This document shows positions 8,249 through 17,772 of a stretch of 64,000 nucleotides of DNA, piece after piece (positions within the stretch are counted from its first letter, which is position 1; each line of letters begins with the position of its first letter). The DNA comes from Evansella halocellulosilytica (GTDB taxonomy: Bacteria; Bacillota; Bacilli; Bacillales; Salisediminibacteriaceae). Both the position numbers and the translations under genes were made by a program. The stretch is from the NCBI RefSeq assembly GCF_002335745.1, contig NZ_NIST01000001.1, positions 5,419,525 to 5,483,524 on the forward strand, given 5' to 3'. A model generated the notes under the pieces. That model made no database searches and was not told the origin of the DNA. It saw only the letters and a list, made by a program, of their open reading frames with translations.

Positions 8249-9285
8249 GACCTTCCTCCTTCCTCTTCATAGAGCCAACATCTAACACTTTGTTTTCCCG
8301 TATTAATGAGAGGTGGGTTTTCCTCTATGCATTTTTCTCGTGCATCATTACACCTAGATCGAAATGGACACCCTTTTGTAATTTCTCCTACATTTGGGAC
8401 ATTCCCTTCAATCGGATGTAATCTATTTATTTTTTCATTGATATTTGGAACAGACCTTAATAACCCGATTGTGTAAGGGTGTTTTGGTGAATCAAACAAT
8501 GTATGAACATCAGCCTCCTCAACGATTTGACCATAATACATGACCATGACTCTCTCAGCCACTTCAGCTACGACTCCCAGATCATGAGTAATTAATAAAA
8601 TCGTAGTTTTAACGCTCTTTTTCAAACCAATCATCAAATCTAAAATTTGCGCCTGAATGGTTACATCAAGTGCTGTCGTTGGTTCATCTGCAACTAATAG
8701 TGAAGGGTTGCAAACCATCGCCATAGCAATCATCACCCTTTGACGCATACCGCCAGAAAGTTGATGGGGGTACTCGTGAATAATTTTATCAGCACGAGGA
8801 ATCCCTACTTTTTGTAACATTTCAATTGTACGTTTTCTAATTTCTTTCGCCGATGCATTTGAGTGCAGCTCCAAAACCTCACTAATTTGTTTACCAATTT
8901 TATGGACGGGGTTTAATGATGTCATTGGCTCTTGAAAAATCATTGAAATGTCTTTCCCTCGAATATTTCTCATTTTTTTCGCAGGTAAACCATTAATCTC
9001 TTTGCCATTTAATCGGATACTTCCTTCTACATGTCCGGAATGCTTTTGTATTAACCCCATAAGTGAGAGAGAGGTTATACTTTTTCCGCAACCAGATTCT
9101 CCAACTAAAGCAACTGTTTCGCTTTTATTCAGACTAAAGTTAACATCATGAACAGCAGTGATCACCTTATTATTCTCTGTTTTAAAATGGATGTAGAGGT
9201 TTTTCACTTCTAATAACCGGTCAGTCTCCACTATTCCATCGTTAACATCGTTAGGACGAACATTCAAATTAGTATCCACGTTCAA
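8245..9285 (-). CDS. Oligopeptide/dipeptide ABC transporter ATPase, DppD/OppD type
   Basis: A 346-residue ATPase with Walker A GESGCGKSI near residue 60, the signature SGGMRQRVMIAMAM, Walker B LLVADEPT and the H-loop TILLITHDLG. The C-terminal extension has Cys residues in GCPFRSRCNDAREKC. The first 25 residues, before LLEVKNLYIHF, are longer than usual and rich in Asn and Asp, so a later start is possible, but the ATG at 9285 is the best supported. It pairs with the DppF-type ATPase, with which it overlaps by 4 bases. Confidence 0.93.
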   Translation of the reverse strand: MNVDTNLNVRPNDVNDGIVETDRLLEVKNLYIHFKTENNKVITAVHDVNFSLNKSETVALVGESGCGKSITSLSLMGLIQKHSGHVEGSIRLNGKEINGLPAKKMRNIRGKDISMIFQEPMTSLNPVHKIGKQISEVLELHSNASAKEIRKRTIEMLQKVGIPRADKIIHEYPHQLSGGMRQRVMIAMAMVCNPSLLVADEPTTALDVTIQAQILDLMIGLKKSVKTTILLITHDLGVVAEVAERVMVMYYGQIVEEADVHTLFDSPKHPYTIGLLRSVPNINEKINRLHPIEGNVPNVGEITKGCPFRSRCNDAREKCIEENPPLINTGKQSVRCWLYEEEGGRS

Positions 9286-9346
9286 CTCAACTCCCCTCTC
9301 TTTATGTAATAAGAGTGATTTTAAGTTCGTTTCTCAATGCTAATAC

Positions 9347-10261
9347 TTATTTTAATCTCGGATCCAACGCATCTCTTAGACCGTCACCAAGTAAATTAAA
9401 ACCTAATACGACGAGCATAATAGCTAATCCAGGAAAGAGGGACATCCACCATGCATCTAATAGAAATGACTTTCCGACGTAAGCCATAGCGCCCCATTCT
9501 GGTGTCGGTGGTTGAGCTCCTAAACCTAAAAAGCTTAAAGAGGCTGCAGCTAAAATACTTGTCCCGAACTGTAAGGTAGATAAAACAATAACTGGAGACA
9601 AAAAGTTTGGAATAATGTGTTTCATAATAATTTTTACATCACTAACACCTAAGGCTTTTACAGCTTCAATGTATTCCTTTTCTCTAATTGATAAAACTGT
9701 TCCTCTAACCACCCTGACATAAGAAGGGATAACTGCAATTGCGACAGCTATCATCGCATTTGTTAACCCGACCCCAAGTACTGCAATAATGGCTATTGCT
9801 AATAATAAGGAAGGAAAAGCAAGTAATATATCCATTAATTGCATGATATAAATATCAATTTTACGGTAATAACCTGAAATGACACCTAAAATAACACCTA
9901 CTGTTCCCGCAATGGATACCGCCACAAGTCCCATCATTAAAGAGACCCGCCCACCATACATAATTCTTGATAATATGTCTCTTCCAAACTCATCCGTCCC
10001 TAACCAATGGTCATTTGACGGACTTTGAAACCTGTTTTCCATTTCCATAACATCAATTGAATATGGTGCTAAAATAGGCGCGAAAAGAGACATCATAATA
10101 AAAAACAATAGAATACAACCGCCGACCAATGCAATTTTATTTCTTTTTAGTCTCCTAAAAGCAACTACCCAATACGATCGTGATTTTGATAAGTCATCGT
10201 CTTTTTCAACCGGGGGTTCGATAATCGGTCCTTTTTCAGGTTTTGTAGCTGTTTGGCTCAA
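9347..10261 (-). CDS. Peptide ABC transporter permease, DppC type
   Basis: A 304-residue inner-membrane permease. A charged N-terminus of about 40 residues precedes the first helix (GGCILLFFIMMSLFAPIL). The periplasmic-side motif NHWLGTDEFGRDILSRI is typical of OppC/DppC proteins. The cytoplasmic EAA loop reads EAVKALGVSDVKIIMKHIIPN and docks on the ATPases. Five or six helices in all. It follows the DppB-type gene by 15 bases. Confidence 0.93.
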   Translation of the reverse strand: MSQTATKPEKGPIIEPPVEKDDDLSKSRSYWVVAFRRLKRNKIALVGGCILLFFIMMSLFAPILAPYSIDVMEMENRFQSPSNDHWLGTDEFGRDILSRIMYGGRVSLMMGLVAVSIAGTVGVILGVISGYYRKIDIYIMQLMDILLAFPSLLLAIAIIAVLGVGLTNAMIAVAIAVIPSYVRVVRGTVLSIREKEYIEAVKALGVSDVKIIMKHIIPNFLSPVIVLSTLQFGTSILAAASLSFLGLGAQPPTPEWGAMAYVGKSFLLDAWWMSLFPGLAIMLVVLGFNLLGDGLRDALDPRLK

Positions 10262-10276
10262 AATGATGCCTCCTTT

Positions 10277-11197
10277 CTAGTCATATTTAATCCTCGGATC
10301 AAGTGCACTATAAATGATATCAACGAGCAGATTCACTAGAATAAACATAAATGCCATAAACAAAACGAGTCCTTGTACCGTCAGCATATCCCGCGTAGCA
10401 ATCGCCTCTATTGCCATACTCCCTATCCCAGGTAAACCAAAGACTGTTTCTATAACGACCGCTCCAGCGAGTAAATGACCAAATTGCAAGCCGATTAATG
10501 TAATTACTGGTATTAAAGCGTTTTGCAACCCGTGCCCTTTAATTAAACGAATCGCATTAACTCCTTTGGCTTCCGCAGTACGCATATAATCTTGTTTAAT
10601 AACTTCAAGCATACTGGACCTCGTCATCCTGGCGATGTTACCTGTAGTACTTAGTCCTAAAGTGATGGATGGCAATATTAAAGAGTAAAACCCTTCATAT
10701 CCCGAGATTGGAAAAATCGGAATAAGATACGAAAACATTAAAATGAGAAACAGAGCGATCCAAAAACCTGGCGCTGAAATTCCTATGAGCGACACTAACA
10801 TTGCCAATTGGTCAAATATTGTATTTTGCTTTACTGCGGCAATCACCCCAAGGAAAATTCCGAAAATGGATCCAATTATTAAACTGTACACTGCCAACTG
10901 GAAAGTTACCGGAAATCTGTGGATAATTTGTTCCAAAACACTTAGACCTGTAATATAAGATGTTCCTAAATCACCTTGAAGCACCCCAGCCATGAAAGCG
11001 AAGTACTGAATCGGCAAAGGTTGATCCAGACCGAGATTAGCATTCAATCTATTTACAGCTTCATCCGTTGCAAATTCTCCTAAAATATACGTTACCGGAT
11101 CACCTGGAATTAGATGCACCATCAAAAACACTAGGATTGAAACGCCCAGTAAAGTAATCAACATTGTAAAAGATCGTTTTAACAAATATCTGGACAC
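10277..11197 (-). CDS. Peptide ABC transporter permease, DppB type
   Basis: A 306-residue permease, the usual DppB length. The start is set at the GTG at 11197 (read MSRYLLKRSF), because GAGGAGGG lies seven bases upstream; the open frame continues to 11278 without a ribosome binding site. Seen: N-terminal helix, HLIPGDPVTYILG (the family's PGDP motif), and an EAA loop as RTAEAKGVNAIRLIKGHGLQN. Six helices. It forms the membrane channel with the DppC-type protein. Confidence 0.92.
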   Translation of the reverse strand: MSRYLLKRSFTMLITLLGVSILVFLMVHLIPGDPVTYILGEFATDEAVNRLNANLGLDQPLPIQYFAFMAGVLQGDLGTSYITGLSVLEQIIHRFPVTFQLAVYSLIIGSIFGIFLGVIAAVKQNTIFDQLAMLVSLIGISAPGFWIALFLILMFSYLIPIFPISGYEGFYSLILPSITLGLSTTGNIARMTRSSMLEVIKQDYMRTAEAKGVNAIRLIKGHGLQNALIPVITLIGLQFGHLLAGAVVIETVFGLPGIGSMAIEAIATRDMLTVQGLVLFMAFMFILVNLLVDIIYSALDPRIKYD

Positions 11198-11339
11198 AAC
11201 TTTTCCCTCCTCATATAAAGTAGAGACTGACTCGTCTGAACAATTGAAGATGATCACGCTTTTCTCTTTCTTGTTCATAACGAATCAGTCATGTTGGAAA
11301 AAGTGAGGTTCATCTGCCCCTACTACACTTATTTCATCC

Positions 11340-12992
11340 TTACCTCAAAGTAACGTCAGACCATATAATAGAGCCTGTTATCGGGTGCACATTAAATCCC
11401 TCAATATCACGATAAGCAACAACATTTTGACGAACAAATAACGGGACCCAAGGTGACTCTTCAACAATAACCATTTGCGCTTCTTCATAAATATTCATTC
11501 TTTCATCGTGATCAACAGTCACTCTAGCTTTTTCTAGCAAATCAATTAATTCATCATTTTGGTAGTGAACACGTGTAGAAATATCCCGACCAAACATGGA
11601 GTGTAAAATGTCTGCATCATACCAGCCATAGTTCCACAACAGCATTTCATGCGCTCCTTCTGGGGATTGTGAGCGAATAGTTGCGTCTTCTTGTACAGAA
11701 ATACTCATGTCTATTCCCGCTTCTTTCAACTGATTTTGCAGCAATTGTGCTATTCGCTGCATCGTCGGTTCTGAAGTAACCCATAGATCAACCGTTAAAG
11801 GTTCCCCGTCCTTCATAACGATTCCATCACTATTCACTTCATCATATCCTGCTTCGGCAAGTAATCTTTTTGCTTCATCAAGATTTCGAGAATACATCTC
11901 CTCAGCTGCATCTTCCACTTCTTGATTATAGCCAGGGATAGTTGGTGGTAATGGTCCAAACAACGGTTCAGCTGCTCCTTCTAATGCATACTCAACGATA
12001 GGGGCACGATCAATAGCTAATGCAATAGCCTGCCTTACTTTTACATCTTGAAAAACTGGTTTTTGATTGTTCATCCCGAGATACGTATGCCCATTTGCTA
12101 ACGTTCTGGATATTTCTACTTCAGGATCATTTTCTAATTCAGCAATGAGATTAGGAGGAACTGACAACATCACTTGTGAATTGCCACCTTTAAATTCCAA
12201 AATTCTCGTATCGTCATCTGAAATGAACCGAAAAACGACTTCATCAATTTTTGCTGCTTCTTTATTATCTGAGTAATCTTGTCCAAGATGAAACTCAGGA
12301 AACGCTTCATAAGTAATCGATGAACCACGATTGATATCTTTTAATTTTAAAATTCCTGCTGCACTTGCCTCTGTTCCAAAATCTTCACCAAGCTCTTCAA
12401 TGACTGTTGGGTCTAATGGAGCTAAATAAGCAGTTGTCGCATTACTTAAAAATGGGGAAAAAGGTTCACTGAAATGCATTTCAAATGTAAGCTCATCAAT
12501 AACGACTACTTCTTCTAATGGGCCGACCATATAGTTTGTTGGTGCAGATTCAATAAAACGTTCAAAAGACAATTTAACTGCTTCCGAAGTTACCGGTGTG
12601 CCTGAATGAAAAGTTGCCCCTTCCTTTAATTCAAAAGTAATTGTTAGCCCATCTGACGCTACCTCAAAACTCTCTGCCAAAGCAGGGACAATGTTCCCCT
12701 CAAAATCAAATCGAACGAGTGGTTCGTAAAGGTGATTATTTGCATCATCCACCCATGTTGTCCTTTGGACATCTACTGTATCTGGCTCCCTTACAGAAGT
12801 AACTGTAATTGTCCCTCCACCTGGTGAACTCTCTTCTGCGATATCATCACCATTGTCTCCTACTTCACCAACGGCATTATCTCCAGAATCATCATCACCT
12901 TGTGTAGGATCTGCTTCACTACACGCCACTAAGACGAACAAACAGAACAATAGAACGATGAAAAATTTTGACATGAACATTTTCTTAATCAT
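11340..12992 (-). CDS. Peptide-binding lipoprotein, DppA/OppA type (SBP family 5)
   Basis: A 550-residue extracellular binding protein. Residues 1-23 form a lipoprotein signal with lipobox LVAC (lipidated Cys24), followed by an acidic Asp/Glu/Gly linker to about residue 55. Such linkers are common in haloalkaliphilic bacilli. The SBP_bac_5 domain follows, with family landmarks ITFELKEGATFHSGTPV and VRQAIALAIDRAPIV. It captures peptides for the DppBCDF proteins encoded downstream. The 142-base gap to the DppB-type gene has no clear hairpin. It is the third gene of the operon, after the M81 and racemase genes. Confidence 0.92.
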   Translation of the reverse strand: MIKKMFMSKFFIVLLFCLFVLVACSEADPTQGDDDSGDNAVGEVGDNGDDIAEESSPGGGTITVTSVREPDTVDVQRTTWVDDANNHLYEPLVRFDFEGNIVPALAESFEVASDGLTITFELKEGATFHSGTPVTSEAVKLSFERFIESAPTNYMVGPLEEVVVIDELTFEMHFSEPFSPFLSNATTAYLAPLDPTVIEELGEDFGTEASAAGILKLKDINRGSSITYEAFPEFHLGQDYSDNKEAAKIDEVVFRFISDDDTRILEFKGGNSQVMLSVPPNLIAELENDPEVEISRTLANGHTYLGMNNQKPVFQDVKVRQAIALAIDRAPIVEYALEGAAEPLFGPLPPTIPGYNQEVEDAAEEMYSRNLDEAKRLLAEAGYDEVNSDGIVMKDGEPLTVDLWVTSEPTMQRIAQLLQNQLKEAGIDMSISVQEDATIRSQSPEGAHEMLLWNYGWYDADILHSMFGRDISTRVHYQNDELIDLLEKARVTVDHDERMNIYEEAQMVIVEESPWVPLFVRQNVVAYRDIEGFNVHPITGSIIWSDVTLR

Positions 12993-13097
12993 TTGGATTA
13001 CACCCCTTTATTTTTTGATTCATAAAAATCTGGAACTGTAATAAATGAATCCCCTCTCACAAAACTTTGTCATAATTCTTCATCTACGTTCGTATTC

Positions 13098-14216
13098 TCA
13101 ATATTCAGAAATATAGGACCGTTCTTTCACTATAAACTTTTCAATTACCTTGTCATTGACCTCAAACCCTATTCCTGCCTTTGTCGGAACAGAAATGACT
13201 CCTGGCTTTGACATTGTCACTTCCGGTAGAATAATATCTTCTTCCCAATACCTGTTTGATGCTGAAGTATCTCCAGGTATTAAAAAGTTATTTAATGAAG
13301 CAATTGCAAGATTATGTGCTCTGCCAATACCCGCTTCTAACATGCCTCCGCACCATATGGGAATGTTTTTTTCATCACAATAATCGTGAATTCTTTTTGC
13401 TTCAGTTAATCCTCCAACTCTGCCAATTTTTATATTAATAATTTTACAGCTTCCTAATTCAATCGCTTTTTTAGCATCTTCTAAGGAATGAATACTTTCA
13501 TCAAGACATACCGGCGTTGTTATTTGCGCTTGTAATTTTGCATGATAGACAATATCGTCATGGGCTAAAGGTTGTTCGATCATTAATAGGTTATATCGAT
13601 CTAACTGTTTTAGAAGAGGCAAATCGTTTAATGTAAATGCCGAGTTAGCATCAGCCATCAACGGAATTTCCATCCCAAATCTTTCTCTAATTGCACGAAT
13701 TGGCTCAATATCCCATCCCGGTTTAATCTTCACTTTTACCTTTTTATAGCCCTGCTCCAGAAAGTGGTCGACTTTTCTTAAAAGGCTGTTTACATTATCC
13801 TCGATTCCTATACTTACTCCGACTTCGATTTCCTTTAATTCTCCTCCTAATGCTTTTGATAATGACAATCCTTGTTGTTTGCTGTAAAGGTCCCAAACTG
13901 CACCTTCAATCGCAGCTTTCGCCATATTATTTCTTCTCATAAATGAAAACAACTGAGACACTTCATCTGGATGGCTTAACCTTCGTGAAAATAATTTCGG
14001 AATTAAAAAATCTTCCATCATCCCCCAAGCTGTTCTGTTTGTCTCTTCGTTATAGATTGGAAAAGGCATAGCAACACATTCTGCATAACCAATATGTTCT
14101 TCTCCGAATACTGATACAATAATCATCTCTTTATATGTCATTTTCCCAAAGCTCGTTTCAAAAGATGACTTTAATGGCATTTTTATTTGCTTTAAATCAA
14201 CTCGGCGAATAATCAC
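13098..14216 (-). CDS. N-succinylamino acid racemase / o-succinylbenzoate synthase-like enolase
   Basis: A 372-residue enolase-superfamily protein, full length. The catalytic set of the NSAR/OSBS subgroup is complete and sits at the same numbers as in the Amycolatopsis enzyme: KVK with Lys163, metal ligands Asp189 (MADAN), Glu214 (MIEQP) and Asp239 (LDES), and Lys263 (NIKIGR). The end GGMLEAGIGRAHN is typical of NSAR/OSBS and unlike dipeptide epimerases. Start is GTG at 14216 after AGAAGGGG. NSARs interconvert D- and L-N-succinylamino acids; OSBS makes a menaquinone precursor. With peptide transport and peptidase genes around it and no men genes, the racemase role is the better inference. Confidence 0.85.
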   Translation of the reverse strand: MIIRRVDLKQIKMPLKSSFETSFGKMTYKEMIIVSVFGEEHIGYAECVAMPFPIYNEETNRTAWGMMEDFLIPKLFSRRLSHPDEVSQLFSFMRRNNMAKAAIEGAVWDLYSKQQGLSLSKALGGELKEIEVGVSIGIEDNVNSLLRKVDHFLEQGYKKVKVKIKPGWDIEPIRAIRERFGMEIPLMADANSAFTLNDLPLLKQLDRYNLLMIEQPLAHDDIVYHAKLQAQITTPVCLDESIHSLEDAKKAIELGSCKIINIKIGRVGGLTEAKRIHDYCDEKNIPIWCGGMLEAGIGRAHNLAIASLNNFLIPGDTSASNRYWEEDIILPEVTMSKPGVISVPTKAGIGFEVNDKVIEKFIVKERSYISEY

Positions 14217-14254
14217 ATCTATTTCCCCTTCTCTTCACGTATAATAATGACCAT

Positions 14255-15745
14255 CTATATGTTCGTCTTTGTTTCTTCAAATGAGACTTCCTTTGATAAT
14301 GGGTACATCGGTTTTTTTAACCTCGTATGATTAAATGAGGTTAACTGAAAACTACTTAATCCTGGAGAATCGACGGTTATAATCGACTTCGTTATTGGCT
14401 CAAACCCTGCTCGGAAATGTTGACTTGATTTTAACGCAACAATCTTGTAATTATTCACTTCAATTCCATGAAGTAAAAAGATTTGTTCATCAAGCACTTG
14501 AGATTGTTTAGAACATACAATGACATCGACTCCATCAATAACCAGCCTTGCGGATTTACCATAATTTACTTTCGAACCTCTACCCATTGGAGAAGATTGA
14601 ATAAATTTTCCATCAGAAAGCGTTTTGATATATGCTGTTACTTGTAATGGTTCTCCATGAAGATCGTCTGTTTTACCTCCTAACAAAACTTTAATAGATT
14701 CTCCTACTCCTTCAGAGTGTGCAGTTTCAACCACTTCTTTATCACAAATAAAACCAAAACAAGCATTTGTTACTTTATGCTCCAGTAACGCCCTTAATAG
14801 ATGAGTTCCATCTCCCGGCGTCCCTCCTCCTGGATTATCGGACGTTTCATTAATTACAACTGGTACTTCTTGTAGTTGAAGAGCATGTTGAACACCTTCT
14901 GCTGGTGAGAAAATATCTGGAAAAAACGACTCTTTTTTCTTCCAAATTTCTTCACAAACATCATGACTAGTTTTTTCCGCTAAAGCTAAGTTATCATTCG
15001 TAACTGTTAAGACGGAAACACCTAATTGTGGAATGTCAGTATAAGGGAACCCATGAAAAAAAGTACAATCTACAATTTCTTCTTCTTGTTCTTTTTTCCA
15101 GCATATCTCATTTATTTCATTTGCAGGAGAATGGTTCGTAGTTGAAGTCGGAATCATAAGTGGAAGTGTTTTTAAGGCCATTGAAGGTTTCAATTCTCCA
15201 GATAGAATTTTCATTATGACATCGACAGCCTCAACTCCTCGATCGTAACAATCAATATGTGGATAATAATTTACTCCTAATAGGACAGAAGCATGTTCAA
15301 CCATTTTATTTGATAGATTCCCGTGTAAATCTAAAGTTACAACAATAGGTATTTCATTTCCGATCACCTGTCTTACTTCTTCTAAAATATCTCCTTCTAA
15401 ATCATCGGTATCCTCTGCAACACCAGCCCCATGTAAAGCTAAACAAACGGCATCAAATGAATCATATTCCTCAATTTTCGTTATTAATTCCCTTTTCATT
15501 CTTTCGTTCGCTTCGCTTGTAATAATTCCAGAAGGCATTGCAAACGCTGAAAATGTCGGCAATACTTCAATCTTTAATTCATTTGCACGGTCAATCATCC
15601 CTCCAAGGTAATCCTTTACGTTTTTATGATTCTCAATAACCTCCGTCCCTTCCGACCATTCCCACTTTTGAAAAGCTGCTACATCTGTCTTCACACTTGA
15701 AAAAGTATTTGTTTCATGTGCAATTTGCCCAATTAGTATTTTCAC
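14255..15745 (-). CDS. M81-family metallopeptidase, MlrC-like
   Basis: A 496-residue protein of the M81 family, whose founder MlrC cleaves the linear peptides left after opening of microcystin, a cyclic peptide with D-amino acids. Start is the GTG at 15745 (read MKILIGQIAHETNTFS, the typical M81 opening) after GAGAGGA; the frame upstream to 15883 has no start signal. Seen: VCLALHGAG and VTLDLHGNLS (metal-site segments of the N-terminal domain) and NETSDNPGGGTPGDGT of the second domain. It is the first gene of the operon, 38 bases before the racemase-like gene. Its substrate in bacilli is not known; peptides or amide compounds with D-residues are an inference. Confidence 0.85.
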   Translation of the reverse strand: MKILIGQIAHETNTFSSVKTDVAAFQKWEWSEGTEVIENHKNVKDYLGGMIDRANELKIEVLPTFSAFAMPSGIITSEANERMKRELITKIEEYDSFDAVCLALHGAGVAEDTDDLEGDILEEVRQVIGNEIPIVVTLDLHGNLSNKMVEHASVLLGVNYYPHIDCYDRGVEAVDVIMKILSGELKPSMALKTLPLMIPTSTTNHSPANEINEICWKKEQEEEIVDCTFFHGFPYTDIPQLGVSVLTVTNDNLALAEKTSHDVCEEIWKKKESFFPDIFSPAEGVQHALQLQEVPVVINETSDNPGGGTPGDGTHLLRALLEHKVTNACFGFICDKEVVETAHSEGVGESIKVLLGGKTDDLHGEPLQVTAYIKTLSDGKFIQSSPMGRGSKVNYGKSARLVIDGVDVIVCSKQSQVLDEQIFLLHGIEVNNYKIVALKSSQHFRAGFEPITKSIITVDSPGLSSFQLTSFNHTRLKKPMYPLSKEVSFEETKTNI

Positions 15746-15768
15746 ATAATCGCATCCTCTCAAATTTT

Positions 15769-15812
15769 GAAGTTTACACTTCCTAATTAGATAATTATGA
15801 AGTTTAAACATC
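15769..15812. promoter_or_regulatory. Paired GAAGTTTA boxes upstream of the peptide operon
   Basis: Two similar sites, GAAGTTTACACTTC (15769-15782, GAAGT and ACTTC arms) and GAAGTTTAAACATC (15799-15812), start exactly 30 bp apart, about three helical turns. They lie 24-67 bases upstream of the GTG start of the first operon gene and are a good candidate operator for the RpiR regulator. The rest of 15813-16138 is AT-rich and without a gene. Confidence 0.45.
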
Positions 15813-16138
15813 AATAATATTGTTACAAGAATATATGTACGAATTTGAAAATACAATGACTTTTTAGTGACATATATAGACAAACCTTAGACTTGTTCCC
15901 ATCTATCTCTAAAAATATCTTGAAAATTGACAATAAAATTAGTTGAAATATTTCTATTTATTAAAGAAACTGTCGATAACTTCTTAATATATTTAAAATA
16001 GACACTCTTTTTTCAAAGTGATTCCTCCATAAACCTAGACGAGTTTAAAATGGCAAGCTATCGTGTGGACACTCAATTACAGTGTTGATTAAGGCATCTC
16101 TCGTAAAAAACTTAATATCACAAAACATCCACAGCAAA

Positions 16139-16169
16139 AATCTTCCAGGTGCTAGGCACCTGGAAGATT
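16139..16169. repeat. Perfect hairpin, possible terminator or palindromic repeat
   Basis: AATCTTCCAGGTGC is followed by TAG and its exact inverse GCACCTGGAAGATT. There is no long T run on either side (ATTACGG on the right, TTTTTGC on the left when read on the minus strand). Its GTGCTAGGCACCT core resembles the GTGCCAGGCACCT of the RAYT-associated repeat at 38068, but it lacks the TTCGACA and GGGAA parts. A run of nine G follows at 16195-16203. Confidence 0.4.
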
Positions 16170-16364
16170 ACGGTATATTTTTACTGTACGTGTAGGGGGG
16201 GGGATTTTGATACTAACTATTTCTTTAATTTATATATATGAATGAATTTTATAAATCTCGGCCCTTATGGGCCAAGGGTTTCAGAGCATGAAAAAAGGAG
16301 TACCTCCCCAAATGTCGAATTTAGTAAGTAACGAGCAAACCAATTCGAAAGGGGAAAGACTCCT

Positions 16365-17729
16365 ATGTCTACTATTGTACGACAAGAGAGCCTACTTAGT
16401 ATAGAGGCTTTATATGAATTAGAACCTACCCAGCGTTATATCGAGCTGTTTTCAGAAATCAACATTGCTCCTGTAGTGAATGTAGTCGCCAAGAAATCAC
16501 GTTTTGGGCGACCAGTGGACTTAAATTATCCTGCAATGGTCCAATCACTAATCATTAGAATTGTCGAGAGAATTCCTGAAGTGAAGCTGTTAATCACACG
16601 TCTAAAGCATGACCTTAAATTTAAACTGGATTGTGGGTTCCTCGTTTCGGATCCTGTTCCTTCCGAAGCTTCTTATTCTAGAATAATTGCAAAAGTTCAA
16701 GAATCGAACGTACTTGCAAAAGTCAATGACCAAATCCTTGTCGATGCCATGTATGAAGGTGTCATTGATGATCCGAATGTCGCAATAGATGCTGGACATA
16801 TTGAAGCAAGAGATCAAGCGCCTTCTAAAAAGGAAGAACCAAAACAAAAGACTACTCCTAAAAAACGTGGTCGTAAATCAAAAGCAGAATATAACCAATG
16901 GCTAAAGGAACAACAGGACCTGGAAGCATCACTTACCATCTTCGAGAAAAAGATTGAAGACCAGTTAGACGTGTCATACGATGAACTTCATGATCACATG
17001 CCCCTCGAACCAAAATGGGGCATAAAGAAAAATAGTGAAGGTAGAAATGTCTACTGGTTTGGCTATAAAGGACATTTTGCCGTTGATACAAAAAGTCAGT
17101 TTATTCTACATTCGCTGATGTCTTCAGGTAGTCTTAATGATGGAAAAGCAGCCATTCCATTATTAAAAGGAATCGAGAAAAACCTTCCTTCTTTGAACTG
17201 GATCTATGCCATCATGGATGCTGGTTACGACTATGAACCAATCTACGAGCAGGTCCACCGCATGAATGGGTACTCGATTATTGCATATAACAAAAGAAAT
17301 GAACCTGAGCCGATAGGGTTTGACTCGAACTTCGCACCAACTTGTGTGAGGGAGCACTCTTATCGATATGATAGCTTCGATAAGAAGTACCAAACCTTGA
17401 AATACACACGTCCAAAAGAATGCGTTGATTGTCCATTAGCTAACGATTCTCTTTGCCAAAAGGTTTTCAAAGTCAAAATTGACACAGATATTCGCCGTTA
17501 TAGCACTCCTGCACGCGGGTCTCAAGCTTGGAAGAATCGTTACAATGAACGTAGTTCAGTTGAACGAGTGATTGGGTACTTAAAAGAATTCTTTCAGTTA
17601 AACAATGTAAGGTACCGAACAGGTAAACGAGCAAAAGTCCATTTTGACCTCGTTACGATGGTTTATAACGGAATGAAACTGGCAAGTGCAAGATTAACTA
17701 GGCAATCGAATATGGATGCAGTAGCTTAA
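16365..17729 (+). CDS. IS1182-family transposase
   Basis: A 454-residue DDE transposase, full length and uninterrupted. The N-terminal domain has the IS1182 block LDCGFLVSDPVPSEASYSR. The catalytic core shows VAIDAGHIE (first Asp), YAIMDAGYDY (second Asp) and, near the end, RSSVERVIGYLKEFF (Glu). A cysteine-rich insert lies before the last block (CVDCPLANDSLC). ATG at 16365 after GAAAGGGGAAAG. The leader holds a GGCCC-TTAT-GGGCC hairpin (about 16260-16273). I could not match terminal inverted repeats or a target duplication, so the ends of the element are not defined; they probably lie between about 16195 and 17930. Confidence 0.92.
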   Translation: MSTIVRQESLLSIEALYELEPTQRYIELFSEINIAPVVNVVAKKSRFGRPVDLNYPAMVQSLIIRIVERIPEVKLLITRLKHDLKFKLDCGFLVSDPVPSEASYSRIIAKVQESNVLAKVNDQILVDAMYEGVIDDPNVAIDAGHIEARDQAPSKKEEPKQKTTPKKRGRKSKAEYNQWLKEQQDLEASLTIFEKKIEDQLDVSYDELHDHMPLEPKWGIKKNSEGRNVYWFGYKGHFAVDTKSQFILHSLMSSGSLNDGKAAIPLLKGIEKNLPSLNWIYAIMDAGYDYEPIYEQVHRMNGYSIIAYNKRNEPEPIGFDSNFAPTCVREHSYRYDSFDKKYQTLKYTRPKECVDCPLANDSLCQKVFKVKIDTDIRRYSTPARGSQAWKNRYNERSSVERVIGYLKEFFQLNNVRYRTGKRAKVHFDLVTMVYNGMKLASARLTRQSNMDAVA

Positions 17730-17772
17730 TTTTTGATACAAATGAACACTATATTAGCTGATAGAAGCAGTA

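Noticed and set aside
16139-16169. Perfect palindrome as a twelfth copy of the RAYT repeat
   Set aside because: The core resembles the copy at 38068, but the TTCGACA and GGGAA parts are missing and it is far from the other copies. Kept as an unassigned hairpin.
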